Notes under the pieces: model-generated | Seen by the model: only the letters and a program-made list of their open reading frames with translations | Database searches by the model: none | What the model was told of the DNA's origin: nothing | In this document: positions 15,206-23,229 of the stretch, piece after piece | Layout of the letters: each line of letters opens with the position of its first letter | Position numbering within the stretch: position 1 is the stretch's first letter | Made by a program: the position numbers and the translations under genes | Assembly (NCBI GenBank): GCA_934675095.1 | Contig: CAKUPC010000029.1 | Span: 1-24,902 of the forward strand | Length of the DNA: 24,902 nt | DNA from: an uncultured Bacteroidales bacterium | Lineage (GTDB): Bacteria; Bacteroidota; Bacteroidia; Bacteroidales; UBA932 | Reading direction: 5' to 3'

Positions 15206-16123
15206 ATGGCACAGACAGACGAAAAAACGACTCCCGAAAAGAAGGAGATCAGCTATCCAAAGTTCATCCAGGAAAGGCTCGACCGTATCCCGTGGGATGA
15301 GCTTGAATCCTCCTACGGCATCAGGAAGGACTACATCACGGGCAACGAGCAGATTGCCAGGCAGCTGGCATCGGGACAGGTGACCGACTACGTGAAATGC
15401 TACGCCAAGGTCGGCAGCCTCACGGTCATCGGACCGATGGCGCTCCAGGCCAACTTCAGGAACGACCGAGTGGAAGTCAAGCACTTCACGGTCAATCCGA
15501 ATCCGGACCTCAGCGTCTATGGCGACGCGCTCCGCAGCGACAAGGTGGCCGAGAGGCTCATGGACACCTACGAGTTCGCGGTCAAGGACGAGGATGGAAA
15601 GACTGTCCGAAAGGAAGTCCGCCACTCCTTCGCCAACGGCGGCAGCCCGATAACGCTCACGCGCCAGAACGCGGACGGCACTGAGACCAGGACTCGGTGC
15701 CTCGTGTCGTTCGACGGCTTCGTCCGCAACAGGGACGGCGAGATTGTCCGCGGGACGCAGAAACTCTTCCTCACCCCATGCTCAGAGGTGCTCAGCTACC
15801 TCGACAAGGTGGCTCCGTCCATGTACGGGCACGAGTTCACGCAGGAGCAGAAGGAGGCGCTCTCCGAGGGCAAGGACCTGTACATCGAGGACTTCCGGAC
15901 CAAGGACGGCAGGACCTTCGACGCCGTCGTTCAGTACAGCGCCGTCCTCCGTCAAGTCGTGAAGGTGGACACGCCGTTCTGGAGGGAGACCGTGCGCAAG
16001 CGCAACGAGGCGGCACGCTCGGCCTCTCCTGAGAAGAAGCAGGAGTCGGCGGCCACGAAGAAGGCACCGGCCAAGACGGAAGAGGCTCAGCAGGCAGCTC
16101 CCAAGAGGGCGCGAAGAGGTTAG
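15206..16123 (+). CDS. DUF3945 family mobile-element protein
   Basis: The 305 residues include the DUF3945-type block GIRKDYITGNEQIARQL (about 38-55), which is common in Bacteroides conjugative elements, often near topoisomerase or primase genes. The exact biochemical role is unknown; a DNA-processing role is inferred from neighbours. The last 40 residues are rich in Lys, Ala and Glu (PEKKQESAATKKAPAK), look disordered and could bind DNA. There is no signal peptide. The gene follows the primase-like gene closely and ends just before a rho-independent terminator. Confidence 0.82.
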   Translation: MAQTDEKTTPEKKEISYPKFIQERLDRIPWDELESSYGIRKDYITGNEQIARQLASGQVTDYVKCYAKVGSLTVIGPMALQANFRNDRVEVKHFTVNPNPDLSVYGDALRSDKVAERLMDTYEFAVKDEDGKTVRKEVRHSFANGGSPITLTRQNADGTETRTRCLVSFDGFVRNRDGEIVRGTQKLFLTPCSEVLSYLDKVAPSMYGHEFTQEQKEALSEGKDLYIEDFRTKDGRTFDAVVQYSAVLRQVVKVDTPFWRETVRKRNEAARSASPEKKQESAATKKAPAKTEEAQQAAPKRARRG

Positions 16124-16136
16124 GGATTCACTGGAT

Positions 16137-16165
16137 GGGAGCGTCAGACGGCGCTCCCTTTTATT
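16137..16165 (+). terminator. Rho-independent terminator after the DUF3945 gene
   Basis: GGGAGCG (16137-16143) pairs with CGCTCCC (16152-16158) around an eight-base loop, followed by TTTTATT. It lies 13 bases after the DUF3945 stop and should end or reduce transcription before the fusion gene. I could not find a clear promoter between it and that gene. Confidence 0.8.
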
Positions 16166-16194
16166 AGTACAAGGCAGTCAGGGAGGAGAAGGCA

Positions 16195-19053
16195 ATGATA
16201 GGCATAATCGCGGGAGAGCTCATAGGCTCTCCGTACAGGAAAGAGAACATCCCGGATGTGAACGGAATCTTCTTTCCGCTCTTTGAGGACAACAGGGTTA
16301 TGGACCCTAAGTCGTTCAGGGAGAGGACATACAAGGTGGCACCGTGACGGTGCACCGATGCCGTCCTGACGATGGACAGGGCGCAAGTTATGGCCGACCT
16401 GTCGGGCGAGAGCCTCGGAGAGGCGCTTTGCAGGGCCATCGTCACCGGACGGATGAACGCCGAGCTGAAGATGGACTTCGACTCGCACGCTGAGGTTACG
16501 GGGAACCTTGTCAAACTTTATCCGGAGTCCATGTCCCGGCAGATAGCGGCGGCCTCGGACGCGGCATACCGCCTTGAGCGCAAGATTGGGACCGGCATCG
16601 CCGAGCGGCTCGGCTACCTTGACCAGAAGGAGCCGGTGCTTATGTCCGCCATCCTCAAGGGCCAGCTTGTCCCTGACCATGACGGGTCTTTCGTCCCAGG
16701 AGACGGGAAGTTCAGCGACGGCAATGCTCTCGAGGGAGCCTGCTGCGCCGTTGCTCACTCCCAGTCGTGGGAGGAGGCGGTGCGCAGGGCCGTGGCCCTT
16801 GGCGGGGACAGCGCCCTCACCGCCGCTCTTGCCGGCGGTCTTGCCGAGATAGCCTTCGGCATCCCTGAGGGGATAGAGTTCCTTACAAGGGAGCATCTGG
16901 ACGTGGAGAAGCTCTCGCAGCTCAGGCAAGGGGAAGAAAGGATGAGACGGATGGTCTCCGGAGGAGAGGAGAAGTTAAGAAAGGAGGTGAAGGATGATGT
17001 GCATCTTGTCTCCGTCCTCTCTCTGCCCGGCCGCGCGAAGGTCTATTCCGTACCGGAGGACCGCCCGGACATCGAGCGCGCGATACGCAAGGTGAACCCG
17101 GACAGCGTATTTGTCCAGGACTCGGGCATGCGGCGGATGATGGCAAGGCTGGAAACGCGCCATGATGCGGCCGGGAACAGGCTCGACGGGACATTCGTCG
17201 ATTCCGAGCGTCCCGAGTTCAGGATCCTGTATTTCAGGACAAGTGACAGGAAGCTCTATTCCCCGTCGACACTGCCTGAGGGACGCGGCTTCACTCCTCT
17301 TGACGTGAGGATGAAGGCAAGGTCGGAGTTCGCTCAGTTCGTGGAGAGGGCTTCTGCCGTCAGGGACGAACAGGAGCGCAAGGTCGGCCATGACCCGGCG
17401 GCCGGCCACCTCCGTTTTGAGACCGCCTGGTACCTAGACATCCAGAGAACCAGGGTGCGGCTGATGAAGGGAGGGCTGCCGTACGGCGAGTTCGGGATTG
17501 ATATGAACGGCCGTATGAGGGTGGACGTCAATGTGGTCGGCGGCAGTTTCGGCGGCGAGTACCTTCAGTCCGCGCTTGACAACCAGAGGGTGTTCTTCAA
17601 GAATGACGGCCCGGCGGAAGTCCTCTCGAAGATTCAGGAAAAGTGCCTCGACGCCGGATTCATTCCGGATGAGGATGGAGTGAGAAGGCCGAACATCGAC
17701 CTTATGCTCGAAGACCTGTCCAGGGTCAAGGGAGATATCCCCAAGGCAGCGCCCATATCGGAGGAGGAACTGAAAGAGAGGACCACAACCACGCATGCCC
17801 GCAATGATTATGGAGGGTCTTCTGAGGCAAGGACATTCGACGAGGCGATATACAGCAGGATGCATGGCGGCGCGGTGTTCACCATCGGCCATTCGAACCT
17901 GTCCATAAGCGAGTTCATCGCCAACCTGAGGCGCAACGGGATAACGACCGTCCGAGACGTCCGCAGTTGGCCGCAGTCAAGGAACTATCCTCAGTACAAT
18001 AAGGAGAATCTGCGCTCCGCGCTGGAGAGGGAGGGTATCCGCTATGTCTTCAACGGTGACGTGATGGGCGGTCATGTCAGACGGACGTCCCTGCCCTCTG
18101 AATCGGAAGGCGTGCGCTTCACGATGTCCGATGGCGGATATGCGCAGCGGACAAGGGAGAACGCCTCCGCTGCTGACCTAACCATCGCCTTTGCGGCGGA
18201 TTTCAGCACCGCCGGGGAGAAGGCGACCGAGAAGGCGGCGGCCGGGAAGATCATCCAGATTCCGATGGACAAGGAAAACTGCGACGCGAAGGCGATGGCG
18301 GCCGACATCCTGTCCTGCATGACCGACAAGGAGCGGAAATCCGAGCTGGAAGTAAATATTGCCGGCAACGGGATGCAGACCTTCGCACAGCGGGGACTGT
18401 CCAAAGAGCAGGTCGCATCTACAGTCGCGACTGTGATGAGGGAGCTTGTGAATCGGTATGGGATAAGGATAGCCGCAATCAGGAGCGGAGGCCAGAGCGG
18501 CGCGGACGAGGCGGGTATCCTGGCGGCGAAGGAACTGGGTATCCCGGCCCACGTGCACGCCCCGAAGGGATGGCTGATGCGTGGTGAGGACGGAAAGGAT
18601 ATTTTCAGCGAATACGCCTTCAAGGAGAGGTTCGTGACAATGCCAGCGAAGGATCTGTCTTACGAGGAGATGGCGTCCACCGAAGGATTCCGGAAAGTGT
18701 ATGACGAGATTGTCTCCGATGCCAGAAAAGGGGACAGGCAGGCCATAATGTGCGCCGAGACTTCACCGTCGGACTGCCACCGATATGCCTGCATAGGATA
18801 TGCCCTGAGCCACCCGGCGCTTGTCGGCCGCAGGTACGCCCCGACCGAAGTCCAGCATATCAAGCGCGACGGGTGCACCATCGCCCAGAGTGTCCTGGAA
18901 CGCAAGGCGTGCAGGGACGCCGGCGTCGAATACAATGACACGGAGCTGAAGGCGGTGATGAAAAGGGCCGGTGAGCGTCTTCAGCATCCCAATCCTGACG
19001 AGAAGGGCATACGCATCACGAAGGATGCCTCACATCAGGGCAGGAGGAGATGA
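16195..19053 (+). pseudogene. Degenerate ADP-ribosylglycohydrolase / DUF488 / SLOG fusion with in-frame TGA
   Basis: A strong Shine-Dalgarno (GGGAGGAGAAGG) precedes ATG 16195. Fifty codons follow (MIGIIAGELIGSPY) and then TGA (16345-16347), after which the same frame continues to 19053; the uninterrupted product would be about 952 residues. If translation instead begins at ATG 16372 the product is 893 residues, but no ribosome site is visible there. Domain 1 (to about 225) is ADP-ribosylglycohydrolase-like but its site is broken: GELIGSPYRK replaces GDxxGxxxE, TDAVLT replaces TDD, and GGDSAL replaces GGDSDT. After an unrecognised middle part comes DUF488 (FTIGHSNLSISEFI to SRNYPQYN). It is interrupted by a SLOG-like nucleotide-binding insert (TIAFAADFSTAGE, then IRSGGQSGADEAG and APKGW) before the DUF488 end (CAETSPSDCHRYACIG). 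It may bind ADP-ribose or a related nucleotide without cleaving it. Confidence 0.75.
16339..16353 (+). repeat. Palindrome centred on the in-frame TGA
   Basis: GCACCGT and ACGGTGC are perfect seven-base arms around one central G. The stop codon TGA (16345-16347) is at the exact centre, and the next base is C, a context known to weaken UGA termination in bacteria. It could be a mutation hotspot, a readthrough site or chance. Confidence 0.6.
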
Positions 19054-19054
19054 T

Positions 19055-19426
19055 ATGGGAGTACTAGGTTTGGCAATAGCCGCGTTGGTCGCGATGGTCT
19101 CCGTTACAGGAGCATCCGCAATCACGGGCGCGGTAATGGGCGGCCGTCGGGAAATAGGTGCAGTGAAAGGATTCCTGTGGGGACTCTTTCTGCCTGTGAT
19201 CGGTGTCGGGAGGGTCTGGATTAGCGATAAACTGACGCCCGGGGACACCAGGGCCGCCGTACCTGCCGGGGTTACTGTTCGTCGGGTGGCGACGGACGTG
19301 GCAAAGGAGCAGTTCGCGAAGGACAACCCAGGGCGGCGGAACCAGAATGCTGTCAGACGGCAATCCGTCCAGGATAAGAATGTGACCAGTAATACGGTAT
19401 CGCAGACAAAGGGCAGAAAGCATTGA
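19055..19426 (+). CDS. Small membrane protein, two helices and basic tail
   Basis: The 123 residues start MGVLGLAIAALVAMVSVTG. The ATG at 19055 follows the fusion gene's stop by one base and has a strong GGAGGAGA ribosome site inside that gene's end, so they are translated together. Hydrophobic segments at about 3-28 and 42-62 should span the membrane. The C-terminal half is basic and polar (RRNQNAVRRQSVQDKN) and probably cytoplasmic. I do not recognise a family. As part of an element module it could be a mobilisation or entry-exclusion component, but nothing specific supports that. Confidence 0.65.
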   Translation: MGVLGLAIAALVAMVSVTGASAITGAVMGGRREIGAVKGFLWGLFLPVIGVGRVWISDKLTPGDTRAAVPAGVTVRRVATDVAKEQFAKDNPGRRNQNAVRRQSVQDKNVTSNTVSQTKGRKH

Positions 19427-19427
19427 C

Positions 19428-19469
19428 ACGAAATAGGTCGGCATCCAAATGGTCGCCGACCTATTTCGT
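19428..19469. terminator. Long perfect hairpin between convergent genes
   Basis: ACGAAATAGGTCGGC (19428-19442) and its exact complement (19455-19469) form a 15-bp stem with a 12-base loop. It starts one base after the stop of the + strand membrane protein gene and faces minus-strand genes coming the other way. There is no clear U-run on either side, so it may end transcription in both directions or protect message ends. Confidence 0.6.
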
Positions 19470-19490
19470 CATAACTTCCGAATTGATTTT

Positions 19491-19592
19491 CTAAAAGGAC
19501 GAATTGAGCTGCCTGTTTTCTCGTATAATGCCAGCGAGGTGCTTTGCAACGTCAGAGAGGTGAATCCCATTTTGTATTAAGTCTGTTGCCAT
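19491..19592 (-). CDS. Short ORF of 33 codons, unknown
   Basis: On the minus strand this reads MATDLIQNGIHLSDVAKHLA and ends NSSF before TAG. The composition is that of a soluble helical peptide, and CAGGACAAC precedes the ATG as a weak ribosome site. The same frame is open back to the stop of the ssDNA-binding-like gene. No family is recognised. It may be a genuine small protein of the element or chance. Confidence 0.35.
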   Translation of the reverse strand: MATDLIQNGIHLSDVAKHLAGIIRENRQLNSSF

Positions 19593-19626
19593 GTTGTTGT
19601 CCTGAAATGGATGACAATGAAATTTC

Positions 19627-19649
19627 GGGGCGCAACTATGAAGCGCCCC
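19627..19649 (-). terminator. GC-rich hairpin after the ssDNA-binding-like gene
   Basis: GGGGCGC and GCGCCCC form a seven-bp stem with a nine-base loop about ten bases beyond the stop of the minus-strand gene. The sequence that follows on the minus strand is GAAATTTCATT, only mildly T-rich. It is possibly a weak terminator. Confidence 0.4.
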
Positions 19650-19658
19650 AATTTGGTC

Positions 19659-20222
19659 CTATTCATAGAACTCCTCGGGAAGGTCGTCCTCCTCTTCGGC
19701 GGGCGCGGAGCCATCCTGCTGCGCGGCTCTCGCATTGATGCGGTCCACGAGCGTCTGGATCCAGTTCATCTGTGCCGATGTATCGGCAACCTCGTTCTCA
19801 CCGACGGTAACGTAGCATACGGGCGGCATCGGCTCGTCTGTCCAGTGGAGCTTTTGTCCGCCGGCGCTTACAACGGAGTTGGTATATCCTGTCCTGGAGG
19901 TATAGACCTCTATCTTCACGTCATCGAGATTGCCAAGGCCCTGCTCGGTGACCAGGCTTCGCACGATGGACTTGAACACTCCGGCGTCACGGCTGACGGC
20001 GATGTCGTATTCCTCTCCGCTTTCGGTGTCAGTCAGGATGATGTGCCAGTTGCGGAACTTCTTGTTGTCGAACTCATGTTCCTTGAGTTCGATGCTCTTG
20101 AGGGCGCCTGAGATGGCCCCGAATGATGTCACGGTGTCGTTCTTCTTGGAAATGATTGCACCGTGGGAGATGCGCAGGTAGATTCTCTTGACCTTTCCTG
20201 TCTCGTTGATTGGATGTAGCAT
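19659..20222 (-). CDS. ssDNA-binding-like protein with acidic tail
   Basis: The 187 residues have no export signal. The N-terminal two thirds look beta-rich and could be an OB fold (KVKRIYLRISHGAIISKKND, WHIILTDTESGEEYDIAV). The C-terminus ends in EEEDDLPEEFYE, an acidic tail with a terminal aromatic residue, as in single-stranded DNA-binding proteins that recruit partners. I infer ssDNA binding from this layout and from the primase and RadC genes nearby; there is no decisive motif. The gene stands alone on the minus strand behind a long structured leader. Confidence 0.6.
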   Translation of the reverse strand: MLHPINETGKVKRIYLRISHGAIISKKNDTVTSFGAISGALKSIELKEHEFDNKKFRNWHIILTDTESGEEYDIAVSRDAGVFKSIVRSLVTEQGLGNLDDVKIEVYTSRTGYTNSVVSAGGQKLHWTDEPMPPVCYVTVGENEVADTSAQMNWIQTLVDRINARAAQQDGSAPAEEEDDLPEEFYE

Positions 20223-20321
20223 GATTGATTTGCTTTAAGTTGAACATTCTCTTACCACCCTGTAAATCGGGCGGCCTTCCTTTCCTCCGGAAGGTGACGC
20301 TATGTTCAGGCGAGCACACAA

Positions 20322-20381
20322 GACAACAAAGGCAAGGCAAAACGCACCCGAGAGGGCTGCGAATTTGCCTTGCCGTTTGTC
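20322..20381. repeat. Long near-continuous hairpin
   Basis: GGCAAGGCAAA (20331-20341) pairs exactly with TTTGCCTTGCC (20364-20374). Flanking GACAAC and GTTTGTC, and inner CGCA-CCC with GGG-C-TGCG, extend the pairing. The stem is close to 20 bp with minor bulges. TTTT follows on the plus strand. Confidence 0.65.
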
Positions 20382-20425
20382 TTTTCGCCTTACTTCGCGG
20401 ATACCTACGGAGGGAAGGGCGCAAT

Positions 20426-20455
20426 AACAAAAACGCCCCCGAATCTCTTCGGAGG
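20426..20455 (-). terminator. Terminator-like hairpin within the leader
   Basis: On the minus strand an eight-bp stem (CCTCCGAA with TTCGGGGG, one G-U pair) and a four-base loop are followed by CG and five T. Since it lies between the likely promoter and the ssDNA-binding-like gene, it may be an attenuator. Confidence 0.55.
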
Positions 20456-20639
20456 CCAATTCTATGCAAAACCGATACAAAGCTCATCCAAATGCCGATT
20501 AGTCTGCTGTTTCTATTATTGCGACTGCGGATTCTTAAACAAAGGTCCTTTTATGTAAATGTCATCTAACCCACCTCTTTCCCTGAGAGCTTCCGGCAGC
20601 GTATAGACCTTGCAGAGGTACAAAAATATTTCTGTTCTT

Positions 20640-20803
20640 GAATGGAGGTATCAAAGTATTTTGCAGACGAGTCCTAAATCTAACCATATTTGATTCTATC
20701 ATCGTCTTTTCTTCTTGTGAATTAGATAACGCTGCTACACCTCAGCGTCTTGCGATGAGCAAGGTGCTGCGACGGAAAAATATGCACTGAAATGATGCGG
20801 CGC
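20640..20803. other. Intergenic spacer downstream of the AbiE toxin gene
   Basis: I see no gene here. A weak stem (CTTGC with GCAAG, flanked by CACCT and AGGTG, about 20735-20775) lies after the stop of the minus-strand AbiEii gene. It has no T-run, so its role as a terminator is uncertain. Confidence 0.3.
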
Positions 20804-21730
20804 TTAGGCCAGATTGAAGACCGTTTCGAGTTTGAATGCCTCTTCCGCAAGTTTCCCAGGATTCTGCTTCGCTAACTTCGTAAGGTTGACGAGTTTCCAC
20901 TTTACCGAAGGGTAATTCTGCATGTAGGCAAACTCATAGCCTTCCCATTCAGGTTTGCCTTGCTCGAAGCTGATGAGGAAGTTCTTGTCTGCATCAGTCA
21001 TCATGCGATTGACATCGGCTATCAGTTTGGAGCGTGTTTCTTCAAACTCGGCGTAAGTGAAAGGTGTATCGGTCATACCATCAAATTGGTTGGCCATGGC
21101 TTCGCGCTGGTCTATGAGCTTTGGAGCAAAAGACTCATGGATGGGACGATCACTACCGAGCAGACAGAAGAGCAGGCCTTCACGACAGTCGCCAAGTGGA
21201 ATGTCCATATACTTTACGTCAAACAAGTCGCGCGGATGCTGGCGAGAGAGGGCTGCTGCAATCTTGCCTCCATAAAGTTGGGTAAGCGGAACGATGTCGG
21301 CTTCACAGTAGAGTCCAAACTCATCCTGTGCCTTGTCGCTCAATGGCACAGTGATGGCTCCGCCGCCCACAAGCCCACGTTTGGTCTGGTTCACCTCTAC
21401 CTTGACTTGCTTGCCTCGCCACTCGCACAACAGTTTACTGGTGTCGTAGTTGGGCTTGATGTGCATACCCTTAAACGCTTTCGCCGCTTTCTCACAGATG
21501 GATGCCAGATGAAGGCTGATGTTGTCAAGGCTCTGCTTCCTGTCAGCCAAAGGGATATAGGTAAGGTCTATATCAACTGAGTATCTGGGCAGGTCTTTCA
21601 AGAAGAGGTTGATGGCAGTGCCACCATGGACTGCAAACACGCCTTCCTCCATCACGATGGGCATAAGGCGAAGCAATAGCTCCACCTTTTGGGCATATGC
21701 CCTGCCTGTTATATTGTTGGCCTCATTCAT
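20804..21730 (-). CDS. abiEii: AbiEii-type nucleotidyltransferase toxin
   Basis: The protein has 308 residues from ATG 21730; a TTG nine bases upstream is in frame but less likely. The nucleotidyltransferase signature is intact: HGGTAI (35-40) and RYSVDIDL (49-56), with a later LYGGKIAAALSRQHPRDLFD. AbiEii toxins transfer nucleotides, to tRNA ends in well-studied members, and stop growth when the antitoxin fails. The gene overlaps the antitoxin gene by eight bases (ATGAATGA), the usual coupling. As a type IV pair it may act in phage defence or element maintenance. Confidence 0.92.
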   Translation of the reverse strand: MNEANNITGRAYAQKVELLLRLMPIVMEEGVFAVHGGTAINLFLKDLPRYSVDIDLTYIPLADRKQSLDNISLHLASICEKAAKAFKGMHIKPNYDTSKLLCEWRGKQVKVEVNQTKRGLVGGGAITVPLSDKAQDEFGLYCEADIVPLTQLYGGKIAAALSRQHPRDLFDVKYMDIPLGDCREGLLFCLLGSDRPIHESFAPKLIDQREAMANQFDGMTDTPFTYAEFEETRSKLIADVNRMMTDADKNFLISFEQGKPEWEGYEFAYMQNYPSVKWKLVNLTKLAKQNPGKLAEEAFKLETVFNLA

Positions 21731-22484
21731 ATTCTGCAAGGTCTTTAGGGATGGTCATATTGTATCTTGCAATATACTTGCCAGTTGGCACCACCATGTA
21801 TCGGGCAGTACCCAATTGCACGTTATCAAGTTTCAATGCCTTGAACCACGGATGGCCGGCTTTCTCTGCCATATATACAAAGAGTCGCTTCACCTTTTGT
21901 GATGAACACGTCTCAAGCAAGCTCTGCACCAGCTTGGGTCGAAGTGTCGTCAGGCTCTCCATTATATAGTATAGATCTAAGAGCGATGATGCCGCCTCAG
22001 GCAGGTGAAGACATTCCATAAAGGCACGCTCAGGCGAAGACACCAGAAGGGAGTCTCCTTCAATGGTCATAGTTTCCACGCCAAGCATGTCATCACCCAA
22101 GAACGATGTGGTCATATATTTCACAGTCATGTCCCATTCGCGAGACAGCATCCATGAAGGCAGTTTGTTGGTTCTTCCTGTGAACAGGTAAGCTTGCGGC
22201 TTGCCCATTGAGAGATAATGGGAGTAACCACGCAGTTCGAGTGCGGTGTAAGCGCCTACGATACATTGTTTCGCCAACTGGTTGTTGTAGGCAGATATGG
22301 CATGAAAGAGTTTGGGCGCAGTACCGCTCAAGACATACACCCCTTTGGATATACGCGTGAGCCAACCGCTTTTCATGTAGGCATGCTGCCCTTTGGCATC
22401 CAGCCCCTGACGTGCAAGCCAATTGCCAAACATGAAGCCTGCATGTGGATTAGACTCCAATATTCGCTGTATTCTTGTAGCCAT
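21723..22484 (-). CDS. abiEi: AbiEi-type antitoxin and repressor
   Basis: The 253 residues have an N-terminal winged helix (GFMFGNWLARQGLDAKGQHAYMKSGWLTRISKGVYVL, about 16-52) and a larger C-terminal domain, the AbiEi layout. In known cases the N-terminal part binds inverted repeats at the promoter and the C-terminal part counters the toxin. A seven-bp inverted repeat overlapping the -7 box lies just upstream. It is first in the two-gene unit and overlaps the toxin gene by eight bases. Confidence 0.9.
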   Translation of the reverse strand: MATRIQRILESNPHAGFMFGNWLARQGLDAKGQHAYMKSGWLTRISKGVYVLSGTAPKLFHAISAYNNQLAKQCIVGAYTALELRGYSHYLSMGKPQAYLFTGRTNKLPSWMLSREWDMTVKYMTTSFLGDDMLGVETMTIEGDSLLVSSPERAFMECLHLPEAASSLLDLYYIMESLTTLRPKLVQSLLETCSSQKVKRLFVYMAEKAGHPWFKALKLDNVQLGTARYMVVPTGKYIARYNMTIPKDLAEYE

Positions 22485-22510
22485 CTTCTCTTATATTGTG
22501 AATTTGATGA

Positions 22511-22552
22511 TAATTTTCCTGCAAAATTACTCAATTATTTGGATGTCTCGAA
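22511..22552 (-). promoter_or_regulatory. AbiE promoter with inverted repeat
   Basis: On the minus strand, TAATTTTG (22529-22522) fits the -7 box and TTCG (22552-22549) lies 19 bases upstream. TAATTTT-cctgc-AAAATTA (22511-22529, plus-strand reading) is a perfect inverted repeat covering the -7 box. It is a natural operator for the AbiEi protein encoded downstream. A second repeat, ATTTTGG-ct-CCAAAAT, lies further upstream at 22586-22601. Confidence 0.55.
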
Positions 22553-22686
22553 GATTTTTTGAGAAAAGTACGCGAAGATGCTTGAATTTTGGCTCCAAAA
22601 TCCATTTATAAGCGAATTTGGGGAACATAAACAAGCAAATATACTACCATAGACATTCTTTCGATTATTAACGACATTCAAGTTAC

Positions 22687-23229
22687 CTACTTCATCGCAT
22701 ACACATTGTCCTCAGCGAAGGAGAAGTACTCCCCGTCAGCAAGGATTATGTGGTCTGTCAGGGCGATTTCGAAGGTCTTGAGCGCATCCCTCAGGCGCTT
22801 CGTCATCTCTATGTCAGCAATTCCGGGTCTTGGATTGCCGCTCGGATGGTTGTGGGAAAGGATTATGCCTGATGCTCCGGAGACTATCGCCATCTTTGTT
22901 ATCCTCGCCACGTCTATCTGGCAGGAACTTACGGTTCCGGATGACATCATGAGCTTCATCAGAATCTTGTTTGCCCTGTTCAGGAAGAGCACCCAGCACT
23001 CCTCATGGTCAAGGTATTTCAGGTGAGGCGCGAGGACTCCGACGGCGTCGGCCGAGTCTCTGATTGACGGCTCCTCATCCGCTGTTGCTGCACAGAACTC
23101 CCTCATGACAGACACCTTGCTCACAAGATGGGGATCCATCAGTTCCTCGCATGACAGGTTGAGCAGTTCCTTAACGGAAAAGTCCCTGGAAACTTCGATT
23201 CCAAGGACTCTAAGACTTTCTTTTCTCAT
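22687..23229 (-). CDS. radC: RadC-like JAB/MPN domain protein
   Basis: The 180 residues have the RadC JAMM motif: HNHPSG (126-131) with D139, plus S125, the expected zinc-binding set. The S usually found before the final Asp stretch is G here (RPGIAD). The N-terminal helix-hairpin-helix of full-length RadC is partly present but short (about 1-50). RadC proteins are frequent on Bacteroides mobile elements; their biochemical role is not settled despite the old DNA-repair name. The gene lies behind a structured leader and is transcribed toward the AbiE pair. Confidence 0.9.
   Translation of the reverse strand: MRKESLRVLGIEVSRDFSVKELLNLSCEELMDPHLVSKVSVMREFCAATADEEPSIRDSADAVGVLAPHLKYLDHEECWVLFLNRANKILMKLMMSSGTVSSCQIDVARITKMAIVSGASGIILSHNHPSGNPRPGIADIEMTKRLRDALKTFEIALTDHIILADGEYFSFAEDNVYAMK

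Larger units (their letters stand above)
20223..20628 (-). promoter_or_regulatory. Structured leader of the ssDNA-binding-like gene
   Basis: About 400 bases without a convincing gene. TATTTTTG (20628-20621, minus strand) fits the -7 box, though no good -33 box is seen. The transcript would first form CCTCCGAA-gaga-TTCGGGGG followed by CGTTTTTG, a rho-independent terminator shape (20455-20426). It would then form a long hairpin of about 60 bases (20381-20322) with paired GGCAAGGCAAA arms, an inner CGCA/TGCG pair and a GAGA-type loop. A small TTCC-GGA-GGAA hairpin lies near 20290. This suggests attenuation or a structured regulatory RNA. Confidence 0.5.

Noticed and set aside
20235..20480. 81-codon minus-strand frame in the ssDNA-binding-like gene leader
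   Set aside because: It covers the strong hairpins and terminator-like element, and its sequence is explained by the structured leader. I keep it only as a possible leader peptide.
20960..21580. 206-codon plus-strand frame opposite the AbiEii toxin gene
   Set aside because: The minus strand carries the nucleotidyltransferase signature; this frame is antisense without motifs.
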